This document shows, in pieces, positions 1 through 5,477 of a stretch of DNA of 5,477 nt; position 1 is the first letter of the stretch, and the number at the start of each line of letters is the position of its first letter. The notes beneath the pieces were generated by a model. That model was not told where the DNA came from. It made no database searches and saw nothing but the letters and a program-made list of their open reading frames with translations. This stretch comes from Methanobacteriaceae archaeon (GTDB taxonomy: Archaea; Methanobacteriota; Methanobacteria; Methanobacteriales; Methanobacteriaceae). Both the position numbers and the translations under genes were made by a program. Location: the NCBI GenBank assembly GCA_030693105.1, contig JAUYBK010000029.1, positions 1 through 5,477 on the forward strand, read 5' to 3'.

Positions 1-1
1 G

Positions 2-172
2 TTCGTGGACGGCATCATGGCAGAGATGGCACTCAAGGGCGCTTCAAAGAAGAGGCTTATCAAGATGCTGGTTGAGCAGTATGGTATGGATAAGCAGAAG
101 GTGATGTTCAGGTTGAAGAGGGCACTGATCACGGAGAGGTATGCGGCGGCGCATGCAGAGGCGGGGCATTGA
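2..172 (+). CDS. C-terminal fragment of an unrecognised protein (5' end outside window)
   Basis: An open frame runs from the window edge to a TGA at 170-172, giving 56 residues. The fragment is basic and apparently all helical: a KKRLIKML helix, the turn QYGMD, then a second helix KVMFRLKRAL, ending in an Ala/His-rich tail (AAAHAEAGH). The two helices could be a helix-turn-helix-like or protein-binding unit, but I do not recognise the family. All four arginines are AGG, matching the gene at 368-979 and unlike a random frame, which supports real coding and an archaeal host. No signal peptide or membrane segment is visible in this part. The opposite-strand frame here has no coding character. 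Function is unknown. Confidence 0.6.
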   Translation, partial: FVDGIMAEMALKGASKKRLIKMLVEQYGMDKQKVMFRLKRALITERYAAAHAEAGH

Positions 173-188
173 ATTTTTCAAATGAAAA

Positions 189-215
189 ACCACTGAGTAC
201 ACAGAGAACACAGAG
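189..215. repeat. 9-bp-period tandem repeat (ACACAGAG type)
   Basis: Three consecutive 9-bp units read ACCACTGAG, TACACAGAG and AACACAGAG; the last two share ACACAGAG exactly. The block begins 17 bases after the stop of the preceding gene. From memory, very similar 'CTCTGTGTTCTCTGTG' strings are scattered between genes in methanogen/ANME archaea and some deltaproteobacteria; their role is unknown. No hairpin or coding function is evident. Confidence 0.6.
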
Positions 216-271
216 TTGTTACTTGATTCTGCGTGATATTCCATCCTTCTACGATTTCAGATGAGCCTGTG

Positions 272-340
272 GCAAATTCGATAAAATTCTTTATTTTCTA
301 ATTTAACAACGAACTCACAGCAAACTCGATACGAACTCAC
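272..340. repeat. Short imperfect direct repeats in the 173-367 intergenic gap
   Basis: ACGAACTCAC occurs at 309-318 and again at 331-340. GCAAATTCGATA at 272-283 recurs with one change as GCAAACTCGATA at 320-331. The copies are interleaved, suggesting small local duplications. Nothing else in 173-367 is recognisable: there is no good ATG/GTG start, no Shine-Dalgarno and no tRNA-like fold. This gap probably contains the junction where the tail-protein gene lost its 5' end. Confidence 0.4.
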
Positions 341-367
341 GATTATACATCTGCAATTATCTGCAGT

Positions 368-979
368 TTGTTTTTCATAAGTTTAGCGGAAGACGACAGG
401 GGACTGAGGACGATAACCTGGGAGGGATTCGTCAGCAATGACGAGACATACCTGAACCTGAGAAAGGCGCTGCTCGATAACACAGTGAAAGTCCTGAAGC
501 TTCATCCGGAAAGGAAGATAACGCTTCTATCACTGGGCTTCAAAAAAAGGTTAGACGTGAAAAAGCCAGAAGATAGCAAGATGATAATAACAATGCTGGC
601 GGCGGACACAAGGGAATACAGTATAGTACAGGATTCAGCCACAGCGGCAGTAACGTCATCGCCAGCGGAGATTCATCTAACGACAGAAGGCAGTGCACCA
701 ACAACACCCGAATGGACGCTGGCCGCTATCGGCGCTATCATAAATCCAGTGATAAGCAGTGGAGCAGACAGGATGGAGTGGAACGGAACGCTTAATCCGG
801 GTGATGTCATGGTCATATCGAAGGACGGTGCGGTATCAATAAACGGCAGCAGAGCGGGCAACATAAGCGGTACGGTGACTGAAGCAGATGCCGGGGAGAA
901 TACGTTCGTTTATGGCGATGACTCAAGTTCGAGCCATAATTGTACAATCGAGGTAACGTGGAATGATGCTTATTACTGA
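368..979 (+). CDS. Phage distal-tail (Dit-like) protein, probably a 5'-truncated remnant
   Basis: The product (203 residues from a TTG at 368) resembles the C-terminal two thirds of siphovirus distal-tail proteins, which form the ring joining tail tube to tail tip. Residues ~12-50 fit the segment with a strand then the helix TYLNLRKALL; residues ~106-128 have the usual GSAPTTPEW stretch; residues 142-161 carry LNPGDVMVI then SINGS; residues 175-203 carry AGENTF and end IEVTWNDAYY. This is family pattern recognition, not a database hit. The frame is open from 302, after a TAA at 299-301, but offers no ATG or GTG and no Shine-Dalgarno before TTG 368, and the usual N-terminal strands are missing. 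It is therefore most likely the broken end of a proviral gene. All arginine codons are AGG/AGA and ATA is frequent, an archaeal-type bias. A second frame overlaps its end. The function call is moderate; truncation is likely. Confidence 0.6.
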   Translation: MFFISLAEDDRGLRTITWEGFVSNDETYLNLRKALLDNTVKVLKLHPERKITLLSLGFKKRLDVKKPEDSKMIITMLAADTREYSIVQDSATAAVTSSPAEIHLTTEGSAPTTPEWTLAAIGAIINPVISSGADRMEWNGTLNPGDVMVISKDGAVSINGSRAGNISGTVTEADAGENTFVYGDDSSSSHNCTIEVTWNDAYY

Positions 980-1028
980 GGTTATTGTAGATGAAAGGCG
1001 GGTGGCTCTGCACGCTGGGGAGAAATAA
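963..1028 (+). pseudogene. Start of a next tail-module gene, truncated after 21 codons
   Basis: A GAGGT Shine-Dalgarno at 950-954 sits 8 bases before ATG 963. The frame overlaps the end of the tail gene by 17 bases, the usual coupling of structural genes in phages. It encodes MMLITEVIVDERRVALHAGE plus K and stops at a TAA at 1026-1028. The peptide looks like the first beta strands of a larger protein rather than a complete product. The stop falls where the DNA changes from about half GC to AT-rich, so the gene was probably cut by recombination. It could instead be a chance short frame. Confidence 0.35.
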
Positions 1029-1048
1029 AAAAAGACATAGATTTTTTA
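1026..1048 (+). terminator. Possible weak T-run terminator
   Basis: TAAAAAA at 1026-1032 pairs with TTTTTTA at 1042-1048 across a 9-base loop, and the right arm is a run of six T. The stem contains only A-T pairs, so it is not a convincing intrinsic hairpin, but a T-run after a gene is enough for termination in many archaea. It lies between the tail remnant and the DruA-like operon. Confidence 0.25.
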
Positions 1049-1084
1049 GTTAAGGAAAATATTTGAAAAATGTTCGCAGTTTAA

Positions 1085-1113
1085 TTGACTACATTAAATA
1101 TTTAAGGTAAAAC
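1085..1113 (+). promoter_or_regulatory. Candidate promoter of the three-gene operon
   Basis: TTAAATATTTAA at 1094-1105 is a perfect 12-bp palindrome. It could serve as an archaeal TATA box, placing transcription start near 1125-1132 and leaving a leader of roughly 30-40 bases; no purine-rich BRE is obvious just upstream. The same stretch can also be read as a bacterial promoter, TTGACT at 1085-1090 and TAAAAC at 1108-1113 with a 17-base spacer, so it does not decide the host's domain. The palindrome could also be an operator. It is the best candidate in the gap 980-1162. Confidence 0.35.
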
Positions 1114-1162
1114 TAAGTATAGCTTCACATTCAAGAGGGAACACTAAAAGTTCGTATTTGCT

Positions 1163-2086
1163 ATGCAAAAAAAGTCCATTGTTTTACGTGGGAAACAATT
1201 TAATTTAGGTACCATAACTACAATTCAAACCATTGTAGAAGAACATTTTTCAAAGGGCAGAACACTTATTTCTGAAGCTGTTTGCGAAGAATTAAACTGG
1301 AGACAGCCTAATGGAAGATTAAAAGATAGAGCATGCAGGGATGTTCTATTATGTTTAGAGGAACAGGGATATTTGAAATTACCCATTTCCAAAAAGAAAA
1401 CAAATGGAAACAATGGGCATAAAGAAACAAAAGATAGCCTGCGTAACAATAAAATTAAATTGCAAAACTATTTTTTAGAGAAATATGGTAATGATGGAAT
1501 TACAGAATATTTTATCCCTAAGCTCGAAATGGTAAGATGGACAAAAAAAGAGAAGCTATGGAACGACTTAGTGAGATCCTTTCATTACAAAGGTTTAAAT
1601 GTTATTGTAGGAAGAAGTCTTAAATATATAGCTTTTTTAGACGAGAGACCAGTTGCTTGTTTGGGATGGGGAGACTCTGCATGGGCATTAGAGGCGCGTG
1701 ATACATGGATAGGATGGAATTTACCAACAAGAAGGGCGAATTTGACTAAAATCATAAATAATGTGCGATTTTTAATTCTTCCATGGGTAAAAGTTAAAAA
1801 TTTAGCCTCAACTTTGCTTGCAATTAATGAGAAAAAAGTTGCTGAAGATTGGCAGTTATATTATAAAACTAGGCCAGTCCTCCTAGAAACTTTCGTTGAT
1901 ATGGAATTATTTAATGGTACATGCTACAAAGCAGCCAACTGGTATAATTTAGGCACAACGAAAGGCACTGCAAAAAGTGGTAATTCACATTTTACCCACA
2001 ATAGAAAGAAATATATCTACGTAAAACCACTTATCACAGATTTCAGAGAGATACTATTAGGAGAACATAGCGAAGAAGGTATTTGA
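1163..2086 (+). CDS. druA: DruA-like DUF4338-family protein (Druantia-associated)
   Basis: This 307-residue protein matches, by motif, the DUF4338 family, named DruA for the anti-phage Druantia systems; its biochemical activity is not something I can state. The N-terminal part (5-75) has the family pattern: IVLRGKQF, then LNWRQPNGRLKDRACRD and a helix ending GYLKLP. A Lys/Asn-rich linker follows (77-100). The core shows VGRSLKYIAF (149-158), ARDTWIGW (178-185), RFLILPWV (202-209), LLETFVD (240-246) and GTCYKAANW (252-260), ending in a Lys/Tyr strand IYVKPL. Length and both ends look complete. ATG 1163 is the only start compatible with the family N-terminus, because an in-frame TAA lies at 1145-1147. 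It has no Shine-Dalgarno at proper distance; a GAGGGA at 1135-1140 is 22 bases away. Five bases separate its TGA from the kinase gene, so they are likely co-transcribed. The usual partner DruE is not seen. Family members also occur alone, so a role in this operon is inferred. Confidence 0.87.
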   Translation: MQKKSIVLRGKQFNLGTITTIQTIVEEHFSKGRTLISEAVCEELNWRQPNGRLKDRACRDVLLCLEEQGYLKLPISKKKTNGNNGHKETKDSLRNNKIKLQNYFLEKYGNDGITEYFIPKLEMVRWTKKEKLWNDLVRSFHYKGLNVIVGRSLKYIAFLDERPVACLGWGDSAWALEARDTWIGWNLPTRRANLTKIINNVRFLILPWVKVKNLASTLLAINEKKVAEDWQLYYKTRPVLLETFVDMELFNGTCYKAANWYNLGTTKGTAKSGNSHFTHNRKKYIYVKPLITDFREILLGEHSEEGI

Positions 2087-2091
2087 TTTAA

Positions 2092-4545
2092 ATGGATTGG
2101 AAAAGTTTAGAAGGTACTAAGTTAAATGAAGGCTATTCTTTAGTAAGATTTATTGATAGTGGCTATAAAGGTGGCACTTTTCTTGCTTATGATAGCTTAG
2201 GGGGTAAATGTGCTCTTAAACTCGTATCAATTGATGAATATGAGAATAAACCTTGGTTGAGAGAAGCGATGAAGGTTGCTGATTTAAGAGAAAATGAAAA
2301 CATTGCAAAGTTATATGATGCAAATGAAACGGAAATAGAAATAGAAAAGGGCTCTACTCAAAAATTCGCATATTTTTCTACAGAGTTTATTAATGGTATA
2401 ACTTTAAAACAATTTATCAATGAAAAAATAATAAGGATTGACCAAATTATCTATGTTATTAAGGGATTATGCGGCGTTTTTAATGGAATGAAACGAGTAG
2501 GGGTAATCCACGATGATTTACATGATGGTAATATAATGCTCCAATCGCCATCTCAAGATGAAGCTGAAAAAACAAATTTGTATAAAGTCAAAGCTATAGA
2601 TTTTGGTTCTGTTAAAAGCTTTGAAACAGGAACAAAAAAACCAATAGATGATTATGGGCATTTCGCAAATCATATTGATAGTATGTTAAATAAAATAGTT
2701 CCTTCATATCATGAGCTTTCTCCAGAAGAAAAATATCTATTTGATAGATTAATAATCTTAGTTTCAAGAATGAGAGAACCAGATCCAACGCCGCGGCTTC
2801 CATATTGTGATCCTCGATATATATGGAGTTATGTTTCATATGAACAAGAGAGAAGCAGGAAATTAAAAGAAAAACTAAAAGATGTTAAACTATTCGATCC
2901 TTTTGAATATTTGAGCGCCGATGAAATCGGAAATGATGAATTAATAGTGGAACTTTTTGCAGATAATTTTCCCTGGTATATAGATATCCATGATGCCTCA
3001 AATACTGTACTTACAGGACCTAGAGGATGCGGCAAAACGATGATATTAAAGTACATGAGGTTTCGTACGCGGCTATCATCAAAAAAACTGAAAGATAAGC
3101 TCAAAGATGATTCTTTTGTTGGTTTTTTTGTCTCATGTCAATTAGACTTATTTATGAAATTTAATTTTGAAGATATTATTTCCGACAGTTGGCTTGTACG
3201 AAGCTTTCTGCACTATTTTAATATGCTTTATCTTTTGGAATGTATTGATTCTATTAGATATGGTTTAGATGAACATGTGCTTGAACTTCCTATTGGTTTT
3301 GTTGAATCACTTCAAAAATTTGTTGAAAATTCAATAAGAGAAAGTTTGAGAGAACCATTTATTTTAAAGGGTACAGATATTCTTAACGTTTTAGTATCAC
3401 TTATTAATAAAGAACTCAGGGAGACTGAAAAAGAATTACGCAATAAAAAAGCACCTGAGAATCAGACTCCAAAAGATTTTTTGATAAATTTATCTAAATT
3501 AATTAAGGAAATTCCTCTCTTTAAGGGTAAACGTATTTTTTATTTACTAGATGACTATTTCGAACCTAGGATTCCATTTGAAATTCAAAAATCATTAAAT
3601 AGAGTTATTTTTATGCGCCAAGATAGTCATTGGTTTAAAATATCTACTGTGCCGTATGGAATCAAATTTAGTGATTTAGATAATAATGTTTTTGAAAAAA
3701 ATCGTGAATATAGAGAAATTAATCTAGGTAACAAATACCTTGCATTGGATGATATGAAGTTGAAATCATTATTTATATCTAAAATTGTGAATAATAGATT
3801 AAGGCTGGCTAATTATACTACAACAATAGAAATAATATTAGGTGAAAGCAGATTTCCCTTAGGAACAATAGGCAAATCCCTAAAAGATGAAACTACAAGA
3901 AAGCAAACCAAGTATTATGGTTTTCAAGTTATTGTAAACCTTTGTTCAAATGACATAAGCGCTATTCTTGACTTGATGAGAACAATATTTATAACAACTA
4001 AAAGTAGAAACGAATCTATAAACGGATCAGAAGCTATAAGCCCCTTAATCCAACATGATGCGATTTTTTCCTTTTCTCGAGAATATCTTTTAAAGTTGAA
4101 AGATATTGAAAAAATAGGCGAAAAGTTATTTGAAATTGCACAAGCTTTTGGTTATATATCGCAATTCAAGTTATATAATAAAGAAGTCAAAAGAACCGAA
4201 GGAGGCAAAACAGTTGTCGAACCCTATGAACTGCTAAGATTGGAGTTTGATGAAAGTGCGAGTATAAGTCCTGAAGCAGAAAATATGCATAAAAAGCTCC
4301 TGAGATTTGGGGTTTTTATTGATGGTGGCTATAACAGATCAAGGAGAAATGTTCTTTCTCATAGGTTGTTTTTCAGAAAAATTTATGTTCCTATGTTTCA
4401 TACCACATATGTAAGTAGAGATTCGCTAACTCTTAGTTCTAAACATTACGAATATTTCTTGCTTGATCCAAGTAGTTTTAGGAAATCATACGAAGAAAAA
4501 CCTGAAGTTTTTGATGATAAAATGTCATTAGAAGGATTCGAATAA
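2092..4545 (+). CDS. Protein kinase - P-loop ATPase (STAND/ORC-CDC6-like) fusion
   Basis: The protein has 817 residues and two main parts. Residues ~10-250 form a protein-kinase-like domain: glycine-rich loop SGYKGGTF (23-30), ATP-binding Lys43 in CALKLV, catalytic loop HDDLHDGN (140-147, catalytic Asp142, Asn147) and DFG at 170-172. The loop after DFG is short and lacks an APE motif, and the HRD Arg is Asp, so activation by loop phosphorylation is unlikely. A charged linker (~251-270) leads to a P-loop ATPase: Walker A GPRGCGKT (309-316), Walker B IFYLLDDY (482-489) and a possible sensor strand ISTVPYGI (517-524). The DD Walker B recalls STAND NTPases, while the overall layout and the C-terminal block (~735-795, with FRKIYVPMFHTT and LLDPSSF) recall ORC/CDC6-like ATPases of defence loci. 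No membrane segment or signal peptide is seen, so it is probably cytoplasmic. A GAAGGT at 2075-2080 lies 11 bases before ATG 2092. Its stop overlaps the next start by one base. Inferred role: an ATP-dependent switch controlling kinase output. Domain calls are strong; role and substrate are unknown. Confidence 0.87.
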   Translation: MDWKSLEGTKLNEGYSLVRFIDSGYKGGTFLAYDSLGGKCALKLVSIDEYENKPWLREAMKVADLRENENIAKLYDANETEIEIEKGSTQKFAYFSTEFINGITLKQFINEKIIRIDQIIYVIKGLCGVFNGMKRVGVIHDDLHDGNIMLQSPSQDEAEKTNLYKVKAIDFGSVKSFETGTKKPIDDYGHFANHIDSMLNKIVPSYHELSPEEKYLFDRLIILVSRMREPDPTPRLPYCDPRYIWSYVSYEQERSRKLKEKLKDVKLFDPFEYLSADEIGNDELIVELFADNFPWYIDIHDASNTVLTGPRGCGKTMILKYMRFRTRLSSKKLKDKLKDDSFVGFFVSCQLDLFMKFNFEDIISDSWLVRSFLHYFNMLYLLECIDSIRYGLDEHVLELPIGFVESLQKFVENSIRESLREPFILKGTDILNVLVSLINKELRETEKELRNKKAPENQTPKDFLINLSKLIKEIPLFKGKRIFYLLDDYFEPRIPFEIQKSLNRVIFMRQDSHWFKISTVPYGIKFSDLDNNVFEKNREYREINLGNKYLALDDMKLKSLFISKIVNNRLRLANYTTTIEIILGESRFPLGTIGKSLKDETTRKQTKYYGFQVIVNLCSNDISAILDLMRTIFITTKSRNESINGSEAISPLIQHDAIFSFSREYLLKLKDIEKIGEKLFEIAQAFGYISQFKLYNKEVKRTEGGKTVVEPYELLRLEFDESASISPEAENMHKKLLRFGVFIDGGYNRSRRNVLSHRLFFRKIYVPMFHTTYVSRDSLTLSSKHYEYFLLDPSSFRKSYEEKPEVFDDKMSLEGFE

Positions 4546-5477
4546 TGCAAAAAATAGACAAAGTTATGGAAGAATTAAGTAACATAGAACTGCTTGTGAA
4601 TAGTTTTCCCAAAGATTCTTCTAATGATGACTTATACATTTGTGCATTAGGATTCGAAGATAGATGCATTTGTGGCACTAAACTTCTATCAGAACTTGGA
4701 TATAAATCAAATAAGATTTTACTTTGTAAATATAAAACGCATATTGAAGAAAATGAGACAAATCGGGATAAATTAATTAATTTATTTAATAAAATCTGTT
4801 TAAATTCATATGAAGAATTAGAGCATGATTTAGAGATCGCGGCGCAGTTTGATGATAATCTTGAAAGAATTTTAGATAAAATTCTTATTGAGAAATCAAG
4901 CAAAAATCTCAATGTTACTTTCGATATCTCCAGCGGCACAACAAGTCTAATACTTCAAGTATTAAATAAGTTATATGAATTCGAAGCAGTTGTCAAGGTT
5001 ATTTACACAGAGGCTCTTTTATATTATCCTACTCGTGAATTTTGGGAAGAAAATAAAAATAGATGGCAAGAATTAGAGAGAGAAGAAATAATGTTTCATG
5101 GGGTAAAATTAGTAAAAGTGTTACCTCGATTAGAGGGCATTTCTTTTCTAGGTAACCGGTCATTGTTAATTGCTTTTCCTACATTTAAACGAAGCCGGTT
5201 AGGCGGAGTTATTGATAAATTGCGTCCATCTAAGTGTATTTGGCTTATTGGTATTCCTCACTTAGAGGAAAATAGTTGGCGTGCCGAGACAATCCGAACT
5301 ATAAATGAAGGACTTTTTGGGCCACACGATTTTGTTGATGAAGTAACAACATTTGATTATAAGGAAGTATTAAAAAAATTAATAGAGATATACGAAAATG
5401 AAAATGCTGGTTATAATTACAATGTAATTATTGCGCCATTAGGAAGTAAGTTGCAATCTTTGGCAGTTATTCTATTT
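4545..5477 (+). CDS. Unrecognised two-domain protein with GFEDR and DISSGTT motifs (3' end outside window)
   Basis: ATG 4545 overlaps the kinase-ATPase stop as TAATG, with GAAGGA at 4531-4536 eight bases upstream, so translational coupling is likely. The window holds 311 codons with no stop. I cannot name the family. After a helical lead, a strand DLYICALGFEDRC (29-41) starts what looks like a Rossmann-like alpha/beta domain, followed by strand KILLCKY, a charged helical section (67-118) and strand NVTFDISSGTT (122-133) with a helix. From ~205 a similar order repeats: strand RSLLIAFPTF, strand KCIWLIGIPH (230-239), a helix, and strand NVIIAPLGSKLQSL (293-306). Such a pair of alpha/beta units with glycine/serine loops could bind a nucleotide or other ligand, loosely like CARF or SAVED sensors, but no diagnostic residue proves this. 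No membrane segment is visible. The tight coupling suggests it acts with the ATPase, as sensor or effector. Coding is certain; function is open. Confidence 0.85.
   Translation, partial: MQKIDKVMEELSNIELLVNSFPKDSSNDDLYICALGFEDRCICGTKLLSELGYKSNKILLCKYKTHIEENETNRDKLINLFNKICLNSYEELEHDLEIAAQFDDNLERILDKILIEKSSKNLNVTFDISSGTTSLILQVLNKLYEFEAVVKVIYTEALLYYPTREFWEENKNRWQELEREEIMFHGVKLVKVLPRLEGISFLGNRSLLIAFPTFKRSRLGGVIDKLRPSKCIWLIGIPHLEENSWRAETIRTINEGLFGPHDFVDEVTTFDYKEVLKKLIEIYENENAGYNYNVIIAPLGSKLQSLAVILF

Noticed and set aside
173..367. Short direct repeats considered as a CRISPR array
   Set aside because: The units are 10-12 bases, imperfect and interleaved, with no regular 30-40 base spacers and no cas gene in the window.
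813..1013. Minus-strand open frame opposite the end of the tail gene
   Set aside because: It is the shadow of a frame with phage-protein motifs, has unnatural composition and no recognisable start signal.
991..1053. A 20-codon + strand frame starting ATG 991
   Set aside because: It has no Shine-Dalgarno, runs into the A- and T-runs, and its product has no family character; the frame from 963 with GAGGT is the better reading.
173..1071. An 11-bp perfect inverted repeat, ATTTTTCAAAT at 173-183 and ATTTGAAAAAT at 1061-1071, flanking the tail fragment
   Set aside because: It is short, AT-rich and does not extend further, and such a match is not unlikely by chance in about 1 kb. No transposase lies between the copies and no target-site duplication is seen.
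4478..4939. 153-codon minus-strand open frame
   Set aside because: It lies opposite the third operon gene, whose + strand frame continues for 311 codons with coherent strands and motifs; the minus product is a Ser/Leu/Ile-rich shadow typical of AT-rich DNA.

Overview
The window probably comes from an archaeon, plausibly a methanogen or ANME-like euryarchaeote. In the first ~1 kb, which is about half GC, arginine is written only as AGG/AGA and isoleucine often as ATA; this bias at moderate GC is typical of archaea. A 9-bp-period ACACAGAG-type repeat at 189-215 is of a kind I recall from intergenic DNA of methanogen/ANME and some deltaproteobacterial genomes. The domain call is an inference: no rRNA, tRNA or marker gene is present, and the main operon's promoter region can be read in either archaeal or bacterial terms.

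Layout. Positions 2-172 hold the last 56 codons of an unrecognised gene. Positions 173-367 are non-coding, with short repeats. Positions 368-979 hold a protein resembling the C-terminal part of a siphovirus-type distal tail (Dit-like) protein; it has no convincing start and looks 5'-truncated. A well-placed Shine-Dalgarno and ATG just before its stop open a second reading frame that ends after 21 codons (963-1028), at the point where composition switches to AT-rich. The stretch ~302-1028 therefore reads as a broken piece of a proviral tail module.

From ~1030 to the window end the DNA is AT-rich and carries a tightly packed three-gene unit on the + strand: (1) a DUF4338/DruA-family protein (1163-2086); (2) five bases later, an 817-residue fusion of a protein-kinase domain to a P-loop ATPase of the STAND or ORC/CDC6-like kind (2092-4545); (3) overlapping by one base (TAATG), an unrecognised probable two-domain protein with GFEDR, DISSGTT and APLGSK motifs (4545 to beyond the window end). 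The spacing implies co-transcription.

DruA is known from the Druantia anti-phage systems, but the large helicase-like partner DruE is not in this window. The kinase-ATPase fusion has the architecture of signalling or defence ATPases. The best-supported hypothesis is an uncharacterised defence-type operon beside viral debris: the third protein as a possible sensor or effector, the ATPase as a switch, the kinase as the output, and DruA as either a component or an independent neighbour. The division of roles is inference; the gene order, domains and motifs are read directly.
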